NCBI RefSeq assembly: GCF_932274485.2
Contig: NC_065880.2
Coordinates: forward strand, 4,813,695-4,877,694
DNA length: 64,000 nt
Origin: Patella vulgata
Taxonomy: Eukaryota > Mollusca > Gastropoda > Patellidae
Direction of reading: 5' to 3'
Made by a program: the position numbers and the translations under genes. This document shows positions 20,801-32,811 of the stretch, one piece after another; the stretch's first letter is position 1; every line of letters starts with the position of its first letter. The notes below the pieces were generated by a model, which worked only from the letters and a program-made list of their open reading frames with translations, did not search any database and was not told the origin of the DNA.

Positions 20801-23800
20801 GAAATGAGATTATATGTCCTAAATTATTTTGTCGATTAAAGCCGTCTACCGCAGAGACCCGTCTAGTCGGTCATATCTGCAGTATTCGAAATGGAGTCGC
20901 CACTCAAAAACACCATAGCACATAGTAATTGTTGATCATAAATGATTAGGTGTGTTTGGTTCATTACTTTTCTCCTGATAGTCTATATACGTGTATTAAA
21001 GTATGGTCGAATGGGAAATAAACCCCCTCTAAATTATCAAGGCAAATTACTGCGTATAAATATTACAGTGTGCATTTTTTTATATTTGTGCTCAATGAAC
21101 TTCCTCAACTTAAATCTTTATTGGCATATATCTTCAAGAAATTTTGAAAACATGACTATCACGCCATTTTCAAACATCATCTTTTATGTAAACACATTTC
21201 TGAAATACAACAAATAGTAGAAAACCAGTCATAAATTAATTAAAACAGTTTTCAGGTATTCAAATACATTCATAACTAGGCAGTGACAGTTGTAGCACCA
21301 TGGGCCTTTGTGTCTGACGTGGAGAGTGAGTATCGCAGGACGGTCGCCACATCTTACATACGACCCATGCATTTTTTCTTACTACATATTTCTGTAGCCT
21401 TGTGATCGTCTAGAATTAGTCTCCAGCTGTCTTCTGCTTCACGTTGTGTATTTACTTCTTACTGTTTTCTCTTAAAAGACGTTTGGCTTCCTAGATTAAC
21501 AATGCAACAGTAAAGTTCGCTTATACATTTTATATATCAGCTGCTTAAATGGATACAAGCATAATAGATAACAATACTAGCTAAAGCCATTTCTCCACCC
21601 TAGCCAGCCTCGCGGTTGTCTAGGAACTCAGATGGAACCTCTCTGGAAGTCTGCTTGAAAGTTTCAAATATATATCTTATATAGCACTCACGTATATCAC
21701 GCATAACAGAGAGTGTTCATGGCTCTGAACTTGTGTAATTAACAAAATGATTGGTTAAATTAAACCCAATGACGCAATAGTACTTTTCCTTGCACATGTT
21801 CTCTCTGTGGTATTTTATAGACACATGTTTTCGCTAAATAACTCTTTTTTATATAACAATATGTCATTTATACCCTAAGTTGATTTAATTGGACGTTGAA
21901 GTGGACGGTCGTGTAAACTAGAGCGGTCAAAGTTAATGAAGTGTGACGAATTTCCTTTATAAATTATGTTGTAAATCTACCAATGTGACTGTGGACATAT
22001 TTTCTCTTCGATAAATAATACTTGAAGTACTTGGATAATACTTACTATGGATGGCGGAATAGATGTTTGGAGAATGCAAATAGGACTTTATTTTCATAAA
22101 ATGGTGGCAACGAAGCATAGAACAAAGTTTCTTAGCACAGGTACTTTCTCTCTTTCTACAACATTAATTTTGACAATACTGCTAATCCTTGCAGGGGATG
22201 TAGAAACAAACCCAGGCCCCCAAACCAGACAAGGACAAATCTCAACCACTGGACAGGTTGTCTATCCCCCACAACAACCGAATAAAAACGTGGAGAGTCA
22301 TGAGATAAGTGAACTGACAATATTGATCCAATCTTTAAAATCTGATATTTCGGCGTTAAGAAATGAAGTGAAAGACATAAAGACAGAAATGAAGGAACTT
22401 AATATTAAGGAAGAAGTCTCAAAAATTAGGGACGATGTAACTAGTTTGATTTCAGAAAACGAGGACATTAGAATTCAGTTAGATAATATTGAAAATAGGT
22501 CACGACAAAAGAACATAATAATATACGGCGTCACAGAAAGTGATCACCCCGAAGACAGTGAACAAATAGTAAGAGATCTGCTCAGTAATCTCAAAATAGA
22601 CGGTGCTCACGACAAAAGAGCTCTCTGTATTGAACGTGTTCATCGAATCGGAACTAAGAAAACACCAGCCATTAGGCCAAGACCGTTAATCCTTGTCATG
22701 TCTAGCCTCAAAGATAAAGAACTCGTCATAAGTACTGCTCGAAAAGAGTTCAAAAAACCCGAGTCGGAAATTAGTGTGTCTGATGATTATACTGAGCGCA
22801 TTAGAAATATTCGTAAAACACTAGTCCCGCATCTCATAAAAGCAAAAACGGCGGGGAAAAAAGCTTTCCTTCGATATGATAAATTAATTATTGACAAAGA
22901 TACCTATGAAATTGACCTGTCGACAAACGAACTAATAAAATCTAAAAAAAGAAAATAGCAACCAAGTAAGTGTCAAATCGAATATACCCATACTCTACCG
23001 CAATATGTATACACAGACACAATCTCTATCTTCACTTGGAATTGCCAAAGCTTTTCGCGCCACATAGACAACGGTGAACTCAAACATAAATTAGGCAATT
23101 ATGACATTGTTGGGCTTTGTGAGACATGGTTGTATAAAGATAATCAGGATGTTCTTTCATACTTACAAACACATCAATGTTTTTCCTCATATAGGCAGAA
23201 AGGTAAACACGGAGGCCTGCTTGTGTATATATCCCTATCTATAAACGCCGGCATAACTCGAATCTATGCCAGCTTCCCAGATACTATTATCATCAAACTG
23301 GACCATCAATTTTTTGGGTTCAAAATGGACGTTATTGTTATCTTTATATATATCTCACCCGAAAACTCTAAATACTACCACGGTAAAGACTCCTCAACAC
23401 TTGAATCATTAGAGGAAATCCTAATCCTATGCCAGTCCGACTTCCCACAGTGTTCCATATTACTTGCTGGAGATTTAAATTGCAGGACTGGACAACTAGA
23501 TGACTTTACCTATGATGACTCTTTGAAATATATACAAGACACCAATGACGTTTATGAGCAAGACACCTTCAGTACACCTCGAAAAAACCTGGACAAACAA
23601 GAAAACAACTTTGGGCGAGAATTTATCAGGTTGTGTAAGGTGTTTGGTATTCACATATTGAATGGACGTTTTGCTAGTGACCCTAAAGGTGACCTTACGT
23701 GTTTGGCTAATAATGGTCATAGTGTAGTTGACTATATGGTGGCCTCCACAGATCTTTTTCCACAAATAAGAGACTTTAAGGTTGGGCAATTTGATGACTC

Positions 23801-26800
23801 TGATCACTTTCCAATTCAGTGTGAAATAAAGGCGAACATCGATCATGTACAAAACACAACAAATGAATGTGATTCACAGACCCATGAGCGGCATATATTC
23901 AAATGGAATCCATTACACAAAAATGACTTTATAAATACTATCTCAGACGATTACTCCTGCAATATTCTTGGTGATCTCAAAAACGCCTTGACACTTGACG
24001 TTAATGTTTCTGTTGAACAGCTCAGTCATGTCCTTGTTAGAGCAGCTAAACCAATGTTCAAAGTGTGTCGTCCATATCGTCGTCTCTATACCCAACCCCC
24101 TTGGTTCGATCAAAATTGTGAACTTCTAAAACAATCAAAATCCAAATCTCTAAATGTCTACAGAACTACTAAACGTGATATTGACCTCAACAACTACAAA
24201 TTAAAAAAAAAGAGTTCAAAAGTCTGTGTGCCTCGAAAAAGAATGAATACGGTCGACAACTAAATTGTAATTTGGAAAGTGCGATACCGAACCCGCAAAT
24301 ATTTTGGGGAAAAGTAAAATCCCTTCTACGGAGAACACCAGCCAATCCAAAAATCTGTTGCGATGAATGGATAGCATATTTTCGTGATCTTTTGAACTCT
24401 AACAGCCCATTAACCGACCACTGGTACCAAGAGTCTTTATCATCACATGATGATCATTGTGATATTTGTGAAAGTGATACTCCGGAAGAATTAAATAAAC
24501 CCATCACAGAATTCGAAGTTTCTCAGGCAATTAAGAGTGTCCGCAATAATAAGTCACCTGGCATCGATGGACTATGTAATGAACTGATCAAAGAGAGTGA
24601 GGCCACCATAAAAGAGAGTGAGGCCACCATAAAGTCAGCCCTTTGTAATATATTTAACGCAATTCTGAACAGCGGGATCTTCCCTGAGAAATGGGGCATG
24701 GCCATTATAAGTCCTATACACAAAAAAGGTTGTGTGGACAATGTCGATAACTACAGGGGAATCTCCTTGCTGTCCAGTTTGTGTAAAATATTTACAAAAG
24801 TATTAAACAACAGATTACTATCCTGGTGTAATTTGAATAATATTATTTATGAGTATCAAGCTGGATTCCGCCAAAAATACTCTACTGTCGATAATATATT
24901 CTCCTTACAAGGTATTATAAGGAAATATCTATCGAGAAAAGGGGGGCGAATATATCTGCTATTTGTGGACTTCCACAAAGCGTTTGATTCCGTCCAGCAT
25001 GACTTGCTCTGGGTCAGCATGATGGAAGCAGGTATCCATGGAAAATTCATCAACATCATCAGAAACATGTATTCCAAGTGTAAATCTTGTGTTGCTACAC
25101 CACTGGGACTAACTGACTTCTTTGCATGTAATACGGGTACCAGACAAGGCTGTATATTAAGCCCGTTATTATTTTCGCTCTTCATAAATCAATATGTCAG
25201 TGAGTTGCAAAATAAGAAATGTAATGGTATCTTTGTATCAAATGTATTTCCCAATGTATTCTCTTTGCTATTTGCTGATGACATCGGAAATATGGCCGAT
25301 ACTGTGTTTAATCTACAACACCAAATTAACTGCCTAGCATCATTTTGTGAGAAATATGGAATGTCCATCAACACCCAAAAAACCAAGATACTTGTATTTA
25401 GAAACGGTGGTCCACTGAGATCATATGAAAAATGGAGTTACAATAATGTCCCAATAGATACTGTTTCTTTCTACAAATATCTAGAGGCTGTGTTCTCAAC
25501 AACACTTAAATGGTCGAAAACAAAAGAAGTTCAGATTGTACAATCCGAGAAAGTTATTAATATGATGAAATGTATAGACAAAAAGTGTCAAGGTATTAAT
25601 CTTAGTTGTGCTGTACAAATATTTGATAAAATGATCCTTCCAATTCTATTGTATGGCTCCGAGATATGGGGACATTCTTTTTGTACCAAGATAGAAAATG
25701 TCCATTTAAAATTCTTCAAATATGTATTAAAACTGCCTCCTCATACTAGTAACTCTGCTGTCTTGGGTGAACTCGGGAGATCCTACCTTTTTGTTAATTC
25801 TGCAAATAGATGTATCAGATATTGGGTTAAACTTGTATGCATGCCAGACCATAGAATTCCCAAACAAACGTATGTAATGCTACATAACTTGGATATGAAT
25901 GGTAGAAAAACATGGGCAAGCGATGTTAAAAATCTATTATTTAGGTATGGTTTTGGTATAGTATGGATTTCCCAAACAATAGGAAATTGTGCTGATTTTA
26001 TCTACCTATTCACGCAGAGAATCCGTGAATGTTGTGCTCAAGAATGGCACTATTCCTTACATGAAAACTCAAGGCTTGTCTACTATAGCCAATTCAAAAG
26101 TATGCTTGGTCTAGAACCGTATTTGTTGTCAACTTATGACAAGAAATTTAAGCGCGCGCTCATTAAATTTCGTTGTGGATCATACCTGTTTATGAACATG
26201 CTTTGTAAATGGCGTAAATTACCAGAGGAGTACAAAATATGTAGTCTATGTGATCTGCATGAGTGCGAAGATGAGTGTCACTTTCTACTAAGATGCTCGG
26301 CATACGATAGCCTTAGATCAAAATATATCCACGTAGATAATAAGTATGATACAAAGTACCAGTTTATTAAGCTAATGTCCAATAATGAACAAACTGTCGT
26401 TATAAATATCTCAAAATTTATATATTTTGCAATTAAAATACGTAAAACATTATCAACTTCTGCATAAATCTTGTATACAGTTTGTCAATTATCTCGTGAA
26501 AATGTTCATTTTCATATTCAAATTGTAGATATTATTCCTTTCTTTACTAACCACATTGTCATAGGTATAGCTATTTATACACTATTATAACATTGTAAAT
26601 AGTAGTCACTTTCTACACTAAACTGTTCCCTACCTTTACTTATGTACCACTCTTTTTATTGTATTTTTTTTTTTCATAAATCTATAAAGTGTTATTGAAT
26701 GATTAAAATTGAATTAAGTGTACAGAACTTTCACTCAAATATGCTAACTTTGTACTATGGCCGTAAGGCTTCAATACATGAATAAAGATTATTATTATTA

Positions 26801-29800
26801 TTATATATGTGAATATGTGTGAAACTATTAATTTGCCAAATATATTAATTAAAGAAATATAAAGTCATATTTTTTCTATATTCTTTGTCTATAAATTTAA
26901 AAACAATGTCTCCACGACTATATTGCTAAACAATATAGGCAAATTTGTTTTCTTTTTTGGTAGGCTAGTTTCTCTCACCAATTTTTACTTAGTCGGTGGA
27001 ATTTATTTTTAAATCACGCTTTGACCAAAGTCTGACTAACATGATCTACCTAATAACAAGTTATTAGTCACAAGAGTCGAAAATAGCAGCTGAAATACGG
27101 GCCTAATCATTATGCCAAAATTGACAGTTGACAACACGTCAGAACAGTATACATAGCAACCACTAGACTTTTACGCTAGACATCACTGTCATAGTTTTAT
27201 AGCGTATTTTACTGCAATTGTGTGTACAAGAACTAGCTACAACATTGAGGTAACAGTCTGCAAATAAAATATTAAAGGCTAAAAAATTGCATGAAACTCC
27301 CGCAGCGAAATCATCTGTGTTTCTTTTAGTCGCGGATAGCAGGCCGGGATCGTAATGAGAGAGAGAAATGGGGTTTAACGTCCACTCGACTCAAACTAGG
27401 TCATTTCGGGACTAACATATGGTTTAATTTTATTTCAATAATTTGCTTGCGCGTAGGGGTCTTTAGCAGTGGGAGGAAACCGGAGGACCCGGAGAAAACC
27501 CACGAATTTGGACAGGCGATCCCACCGGGGATTCGGAACCACGCCAGTTGCCTCAATGACAGGATTTATGATACACCCCCCCCCCCCGGAATCGTAATAA
27601 AACTAATTTCCTGTCTTTTTATTAAAAATCCTCAACGTTAATTATTTTTTGTCGATATCCGCATAACATTTTCTTTTTTGATTAATTTACCAGGCATTTT
27701 AAATTTGCAAGAAGACAAGGACGGTATAATTCTATTGAGAATAATTTGACAAATAAACGCAAGCACGTGGCCAAATAACGACTTTTTTAAAATGTGTAAA
27801 ATGTTTCCTGAGTAATTCCGAAGAAAATCCCTAAAAATTTGAGCTACAATATCGATAAACACTTTCTCGTTTCGTATTTATCTGGGGTTTATTCCCCATT
27901 TAACAATGCTGTCGTGTCTCGTGCCCTAATGATTCAGGCATGGTTAAATGGACAATAAACTCCCTCTAAATACGAAACAGGAAGTGTTTATCTCCTAATT
28001 ATCTGAGAGATAAATTTACCTATTGCAGGTTGTTCTTTTGGCTTTAAATGTTTAAATTATTAAACATACATTATGCAAGAGGTAAATCAGCATATTGTAG
28101 ATCTTTCTTTAGGCTTCAGATGTTATAGAAATTATTAATTAGACTTTTATTTACACGACAAGCCCAAAATCAACTCTGTAGACACACGGATGGCTTGGAT
28201 ACAGTTTGGATTTAAACAGTCGTCAACTTAAAATTAAATCAATAAATGGCGGGCCAAGCTAACGTTTAACGTTAGTCGCTGATGTCACTATCGGAAACTG
28301 GTGATGCAAGGCCTGTCAAGCGAGGTTACCATAGCCATTAAGCATGTTACTTGATAATTGAGAATATGTGGGTCGAGTTATCGCCTGTCAATAAAAAAAT
28401 CGCCAATTCTCATACACGGTGCAAACACAATCGATGCCTTTTTCTAGTCCAAACTTCCAACAGTGACAAAGTAATTTGACTGAAATGTTCAACATTTTCT
28501 TTTTTATCATCTATTTTTGAATTATTATAGCAAGAATGGCCAACTTTTTATAAAACTCTTAACTAATGTATCTTTAAGTAGACATTTTATTAACATGACA
28601 ATACCATAATCATCTCTCTAGACACTTGCATGGCTCCAATTTTAAGTAGATTAGAACAGTTCGGCCATTTAATGATTTAATTTAAAAATGGGGAAGCGAT
28701 TATCGTAGTTACGATAATAAACAATTAATGCACACATCTTTAAAGAACTACAAACACTCGTAAATTCGCTTAGAATAAAGCAATTTGAATGAATTACTCA
28801 ATATATTCATTTTACGTTATCTTTATTTTTAAACTGTTATAGCAAGAGCGACCAGCCCTTTATTTAAATCTTGTATAATGCGTTTTTAATAAAACAAGCA
28901 ACATCTGGATAATGCTACTTTGATTTTCAATTGATCAGCTACAAAATAAAAAATGGATATTGTAACTTTTACAGGTACAGAAACAGTGCCTGTTGATGGA
29001 GTTAAAGAACTAGCTATTGTTAGCGGGTTCTTGGGAGCGGTTATAGTCATCTGTCTTGTCACCATTGCTATATTATTAGTATTCTTTAACGGGTAATTAT
29101 TGTTATATTAATAAAACTAAATATATTGTTAAACTACTAACACTCAATAGGTAAATGATGTTATACTAGTGTTACTAAATAGGTAAATATTGTTATATAA
29201 TGAATCTCTTACGAGTAGGAGATTTTATTTATCATCCAATCCTTTCTTACATGCACAAATAAATAAATATAATTCTTTGCTATAGATTTCACTTTTACTG
29301 AACCTGATTACATTACAGCGTAGTGATACATCATTTTTGACAGCAATTCAACCAATTAAAAGTCCTTTATACTGACCCAGTTTTTCCATCAAAGACGAGT
29401 TGAAGATTTTATTTATCACCCAATCCTTTCTTAAATACACAAATAAATAAATATAATTCTTATCTATAGATTTCACTTTTACTGAACCTGATTACATTAC
29501 GGCGTAGTGATACATCATTTTTTGACAGCAATTCAACCATTACTGCCCCAGCGTTTCCATCAAAGTCAATTAAATAAAAATGGTTCCTTTTTAATAAGAA
29601 AGAAATTACTTTTTATAAAAAATGAACTGTTCTTTGAAAATAAAAATGTAGTTCCTTTTTGATTGACCAGTCAAATTCATGTAAAGCGATATATCACAGT
29701 AGATTTTGAAATTTATCACAGAAGCGACATCTACTGTAGAATATATTATTGGGTGATACAATATTAATACTAACTAGTTAATTATTGGTAATACTAAATA

Positions 29801-30962
29801 GGTAAATATTGTTATAATAGCTATAACAAATATTTAAATATTGTTATATTAGTTGTTTTTTTTTTTTAAAGTACGTAAATAATAAATACGTGAACATTAG
29901 TTTTTATTTCTAGGGCCTAATATACTTTACGAGTTTACGGTATTAAAAATAATAAACTACCGTATTGATTCTCAGCATTCGATCAACAAACTCCATAATA
30001 TTAATAATGTCTTGCATATCATTCTACTTGTAGGTGAGATGGGGGATGGCTGAATGGTTAGTACGTGCGTGCTGTATCATAAGGTCTAATATTGAGTCAA
30101 CTGGCTTGGTTTCGAATCCCCGGTTGTACGTGTCAAGGAGTAGGGTTGCCTGTCCAACCTCATGGGTTGAAAGCGCGAGAATTGGTATTCGCGACGATCG
30201 AATCTGATAGGATCACAAGTTGGGCTTGTACCCAATCGAAATTAGTGCCGCGATATGCAGGTATTACGTGAAGGCCTTGATAAGATGTACGTAGTTAAAG
30301 CCAGATCACGCCTTCTATTGAAGATGACAGTTAACGTAATTTATGTTTTCTCCAGTTGTCCCCCTTGATTAGTCGGCACACACTTTAATTTCTAAAGATG
30401 ATTACCCAACTACATGAACCTGGTCATGCCATTCTCGTAAGCCCAGTCGGGGAAAAACAGTAGGATGTTAAACATCATTTATTGTCATTTCAATAATAAC
30501 TTTATTTTCTAACGTTCATTAGCCTACTCTACTACATGAACCTGGTCATGTAATTCTAATAAACGCTAATCAATTATTAAAGAATTCGAAATGTATACTT
30601 ACAGGAGGTTGTCTAAACTGAATTCAAAGTCGCGCCAAAATGATCACAAATATGACCCAGCAATAACCAGATCTAGAGACGAATCACCAGCTGTGTACAA
30701 TTCTTTAAACACCCGACAACAGAATGGTGGTCAACAACAGAATAATACAAATGGACAAACACGCAGTTCAAACAACAGTCAACATACAACTATAGACGGT
30801 GGAGATGTACAAATCAACCAGAACAACCAGCATTACGAACACCAATATGACGCGGCGCCAGTAGGGATCGAAGATCAAACAAATGTTGTTTATGATCCTT
30901 TAAATACACGAGAACAAATTGGTTTTTATAATATGGGTAACATCAGCACGGTTAGCACTTGA
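17837..30962 (+). CDS. receptor copy B: SUEL-like lectin domain, shortened stalk, TM helix, ITIM-like tail
   Basis: Exons 17837-17909, 19273-19632, 28975-29092 and 30605-30962 join to 302 residues. Order: signal peptide (MLGDYMMITKLVYCFCLFP...), lectin domain (LSCTASTVISITNITFGYRR, CCREQTGDCF, YSKIEYQC), short stalk VDGVKELAIVSG and helix, then the tail. The acceptor used by sister copies (GATCAG at 28933-28938) would lead into an early TAA here. The next TTTTACAG keeps the phase, so exon 3 is shorter. The tail has AVYNSL, VVYDPL and FYNM; the first Tyr of the usual YYNM is Phe. Intron 2 is inflated by the LINE at ~22.0-26.8 kb. The acceptor before the start codon is GAG rather than CAG. AATAAA overlaps the stop TGA. 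Likely functional but splicing needs RNA support. Confidence 0.75.
18038..18271 (+). repeat. 235-bp direct repeat, right copy
   Basis: Nearly identical to 16920-17153; it lies in intron 1 of copy B, on the far side of exon 1. A few substitutions such as AATAATACG against AATAACACT separate the two. Confidence 0.85.
18523..18738 (-). repeat. SINE family 1, truncated
   Basis: The minus-strand copy starts TGAAATGAAATGAAATGGGG and stops after TTTCCTTGTCAG, lacking the tRNA-like head. Confidence 0.75.
18788..18925. mobile_element. 138-bp foldback (MITE-like) with 9-bp target duplication
   Basis: Arms of nearly 60 bases are inverted copies (outer CATCCTCGGTATCCCCAGTG on the left, CACTGGGGATACCGAGGATG on the right), leaving only a short loop. 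The flanking TCTAATTAT at 18779-18787 and 18926-18934 is a perfect 9-base duplication. Non-coding; the superfamily cannot be assigned from the ends alone. Confidence 0.85.
19645..19878 (+). pseudogene. relic of a second lectin-domain exon in intron 2 of copy B
   Basis: Twelve bases after the donor of the good lectin exon, the sequence resumes as VTNITFGYRLGCN, then weaker matches (LSQTQQICSGKST) and NQDRIW in place of YSKIEYQC, ending in a donor-like ATGG/GTAAGG. Frameshifts and stops prevent coding. It is a tandem duplicate of the lectin exon, so a two-domain ancestor or an aborted duplication is likely. Confidence 0.7.
19879..21990. other. intron 2 of copy B upstream of the LINE
   Basis: No exon recognised. 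20020-20330 resembles intron sequence of copies D and F (AGTCAAGTTAAATGT..., GACTATTGTCTGTTTTCACTG). The ~300-base unit 21291-21590 is repeated at 63694-63990. Confidence 0.45.
21291..21590 (+). repeat. dispersed ~300-bp repeat, copy 1
   Basis: Shares TGTAGCACCATGGG, GGTCGCCACATC, CGACCCATGCAT-type text and TTTACTTCTTACTGTTTTCT with 63694-63990 in the same orientation. Its nature is unknown; no coding potential is apparent. Confidence 0.6.
22047..22958 (+). CDS. LINE ORF1 protein with N-terminal 2A sequence
   Basis: 303 residues. Residues ~35-50 are hydrophobic (LSTTLILTILLILAG) and run directly into D51-VETNPGP, the 2A/CHYSEL consensus D-V/I-E-x-N-P-G-P. Ribosome skipping would occur between Gly57 and Pro58. 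Residues ~90-150 look like a coiled coil (charged heptads IKTEMKELNIKEEVSKIRDD). ENRSRQKNIIIYGV begins the RNA-binding RRM-like region typical of LINE ORF1 proteins, followed by a basic C-terminus (KSKKRK). 2A sequences at this position are known in sea-urchin and mollusc non-LTR elements, where the leader can also act as a secretion signal. The role here is RNA binding and chaperoning of the retrotransposon particle. Confidence 0.9.
   Translation: MDGGIDVWRMQIGLYFHKMVATKHRTKFLSTGTFSLSTTLILTILLILAGDVETNPGPQTRQGQISTTGQVVYPPQQPNKNVESHEISELTILIQSLKSDISALRNEVKDIKTEMKELNIKEEVSKIRDDVTSLISENEDIRIQLDNIENRSRQKNIIIYGVTESDHPEDSEQIVRDLLSNLKIDGAHDKRALCIERVHRIGTKKTPAIRPRPLILVMSSLKDKELVISTARKEFKKPESEISVSDDYTERIRNIRKTLVPHLIKAKTAGKKAFLRYDKLIIDKDTYEIDLSTNELIKSKKRK
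22959..26467 (+). CDS. LINE ORF2: APE endonuclease and reverse transcriptase (one frameshift)
   Basis: ORF2 is in the same frame as ORF1, directly after its TAG (22956-22958). No ATG occurs until the Met of FKMDVIV near 23323, inside the endonuclease. Endonuclease motifs: TWNCQSF, GLCETWL, LLAGDLNC, DSDHFPI. The frame changes between ~24200 and 24272. The reverse transcriptase then shows SPGIDGLCNEL, NYRGISLLSSLCKIF, FVDFHKAFDSV (motif A), TRQGCILSPLLF (B), FADD (C) and MSINTQKTKI (D). The C-terminus has a CCHC-type knuckle (CSLCDLHECEDECHFLLRC). A 21-base tandem duplication (KESEATI twice, near 24586-24630) lies just after the first RT motif. It nicks target DNA and reverse transcribes its RNA; this copy needs the frameshift resolved to act. 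Confidence 0.9.
26807..28974. other. intron 2 of copy B downstream of the LINE
   Basis: Holds a family-2 SINE (27358-27592, minus) and two blocks (28010-28180 and 28600-28890) related to repeats at 3975-4290 and 4945-4990. No exon seen before 28975. Confidence 0.45.
29221..29575 (+). repeat. 184-bp tandem duplication in intron 3 of copy B
   Basis: GATTTTATTTATCA..CCAATCC recurs with a period of about 184 bases (29221 and 29405). Both units contain CACTTTTACTGAACCTGATT. The second unit has small deletions at its end. Confidence 0.8.
30040..30172 (+). repeat. SINE family 2, 5' half only
   Basis: Head GATGGCTGAATGGTTAGTAC and B-box GGTTTCGAATCCCCGG are present, and the copy stops abruptly after CCTCATGGGTT. 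The missing 3' half is unusual for target-primed insertion and points to a later deletion. Confidence 0.65.
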
Positions 30963-32811
30963 ATAAAACCGTTCAGTGATGGTTGGGGTGGTAGTATATT
31001 CCCCATCATGGATAAATGATGATTCTATAGGCACTTGATTCTATACCTACTGAACACAACAAATGCGGCATATTCACATTTCCTATGATAGCGTTATAAT
31101 TTAGAACAGTGTATACATTAGTAGTCTAAGTTTGTATATTATAACTTAATCAGTTTCGGAAAGAAAATTATTGGCTATTTTGTTTATTTCCTTTTAAGGA
31201 CTATAAATTATTTTCTAACAGACCAAACGAAACATAAAATCATCGCCGCTTTGATTAGTTATTCGGAGTAAATAATGAATTGTCGGCGGCCTTATCATTG
31301 TTAATTATCAATCAACTAATCATTAATCCGTGAGAAGTGATTACGGATTAGTATTACTCAATGACACGAACGGCTTGTTGATTGATTTACAATGTTTTGA
31401 TTAACACTCAACGGCTATCTATATACGACCAGATTCAGAATTAAGTTGTTGGTATCCGAGGATCTTTTTATTTTGTGTTTTTAACAATTTTCAAGTGTAA
31501 ATAATTTAATGAAATCAACCTGTCCATAATATCATGTTCATTGTATTGGACGTTAAATCTTTAATAAACAACAACAACAGTTGTTTTCTGCCACTTCTCA
31601 GAGTGAATCGCATATAGACACCCCATAACATTGTCCAAATCTAATTTCTATCGTCTGCTTGAGCCTCGATGCGGCCACGGAACCACAATGCTTTGCACGC
31701 GTTGTCTGGGCCAATCAGCAAACGAGTTGTGTTGGAAGCATAGCAACAAGCGATGTGTATTTACATTTTTAGGGGTTTTAAAACCCTTTTGTATTCCTTC
31801 AAAATGAATTCATCGGCAATATTTTGGTCATATTTATAAACTAGAGATTCTCCGTTTTACAACGATGCCATGCATTTTGCAAGAGGAATGACAGGTCGCC
31901 CCGCTGCGAGCAGAGAAAAATATCTAATTCCACTGAAAATATTCAGAAAAATACAGATTTTAAAATGTTTTATTTCTATTTTGATCTTTTGAGTCGATAG
32001 ATAGTATATTTATTGACTCATTTTTGTGAAAATCTCAATTTCGATCAAAATCAATATTTTCGCTTATTTTGTCTCTTGTGCAAAATTAATTTTCCCGCAT
32101 CCGACTCATATTGATGCGGCGAGTCACATTTAGGCTATTAAAGTCAAGAATAGTCTATGTTCTTTACTATCTGAATTATAATATTAAAATGTATATGTAG
32201 ACAGGTATAAGCTGTCTGTTATTAAACAACTCATTATACTTCCTATACATACATATGAGACACGTGTGATCTATGTTATTCACTATACCACTTACACGAA
32301 TGTACACACCGTATCGAGAAAGATATACTAGCTATTATATTATTGCACTAATGAATAACATTGACTGAACAGAAATATAACAGTTAATATACCTCCTGGT
32401 CAGATACATGAAAATAAGACAGGTAGACTATATATTATATAATAGTTCACAGTAGAAAGACATAGGTAACCTGATAGTAATTACGGCGGTGGAGTGTACA
32501 GGTATGTGATGACAATTTATGTATAATGTTAGTTATTAGTACTTCTTCATGGTGGTATCTTCCGGTGAGACATATTTAAACTACATAAGCTTAGTATCTT
32601 TGTTTTACGTTAATATCCACTATTGGTGGATGCGACATGAACAGGCATAATACATATTTAAATCCAACCTCTCGGAATAGACCACATAACGGTTGTTTGG
32701 GATTGCATAACAAATTGACATTTAAATGGAATAGAATAGAAAATAGGGTTCAGAGGCTGAATGTATCCAATACGCACGTTTAATGCTTGGGTATGTTTAC
32801 ATAAATGCTAA
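30963..32811. other. intergenic region between copies B and C
   Basis: The B stop overlaps AATAAA (30962-30967). 31000-31560 is AT-rich without recognised features. 31600-32110 has higher complexity but no convincing exon. 32160-32640 is the conserved receptor 5' flank (ACTTCCTGGTCAGATACATG, CTTCATGGTGGTAT). Confidence 0.45.

Larger units (their letters stand above)
21990..26806 (+). mobile_element. near-intact LINE (non-LTR retrotransposon) with 2A-bearing ORF1
   Basis: Inserted in intron 2 of copy B in the sense direction. It holds ORF1 (22047-22958), ORF2 (22959-26467) and a 3' UTR that ends AATAAAGATTATTATTATT, a short microsatellite tail as seen in CR1/L2-like lineages. The 5' boundary is uncertain and no target duplication was identified. 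Only one frameshift separates the ORF2 halves, so the insertion is young. The clade cannot be fixed by eye. Confidence 0.9.

Noticed and set aside
22195-22224. 2A sequence as a sign of a picornavirus insertion
   Set aside because: It is followed by LINE ORF1, endonuclease and reverse transcriptase in the order of a non-LTR retrotransposon.
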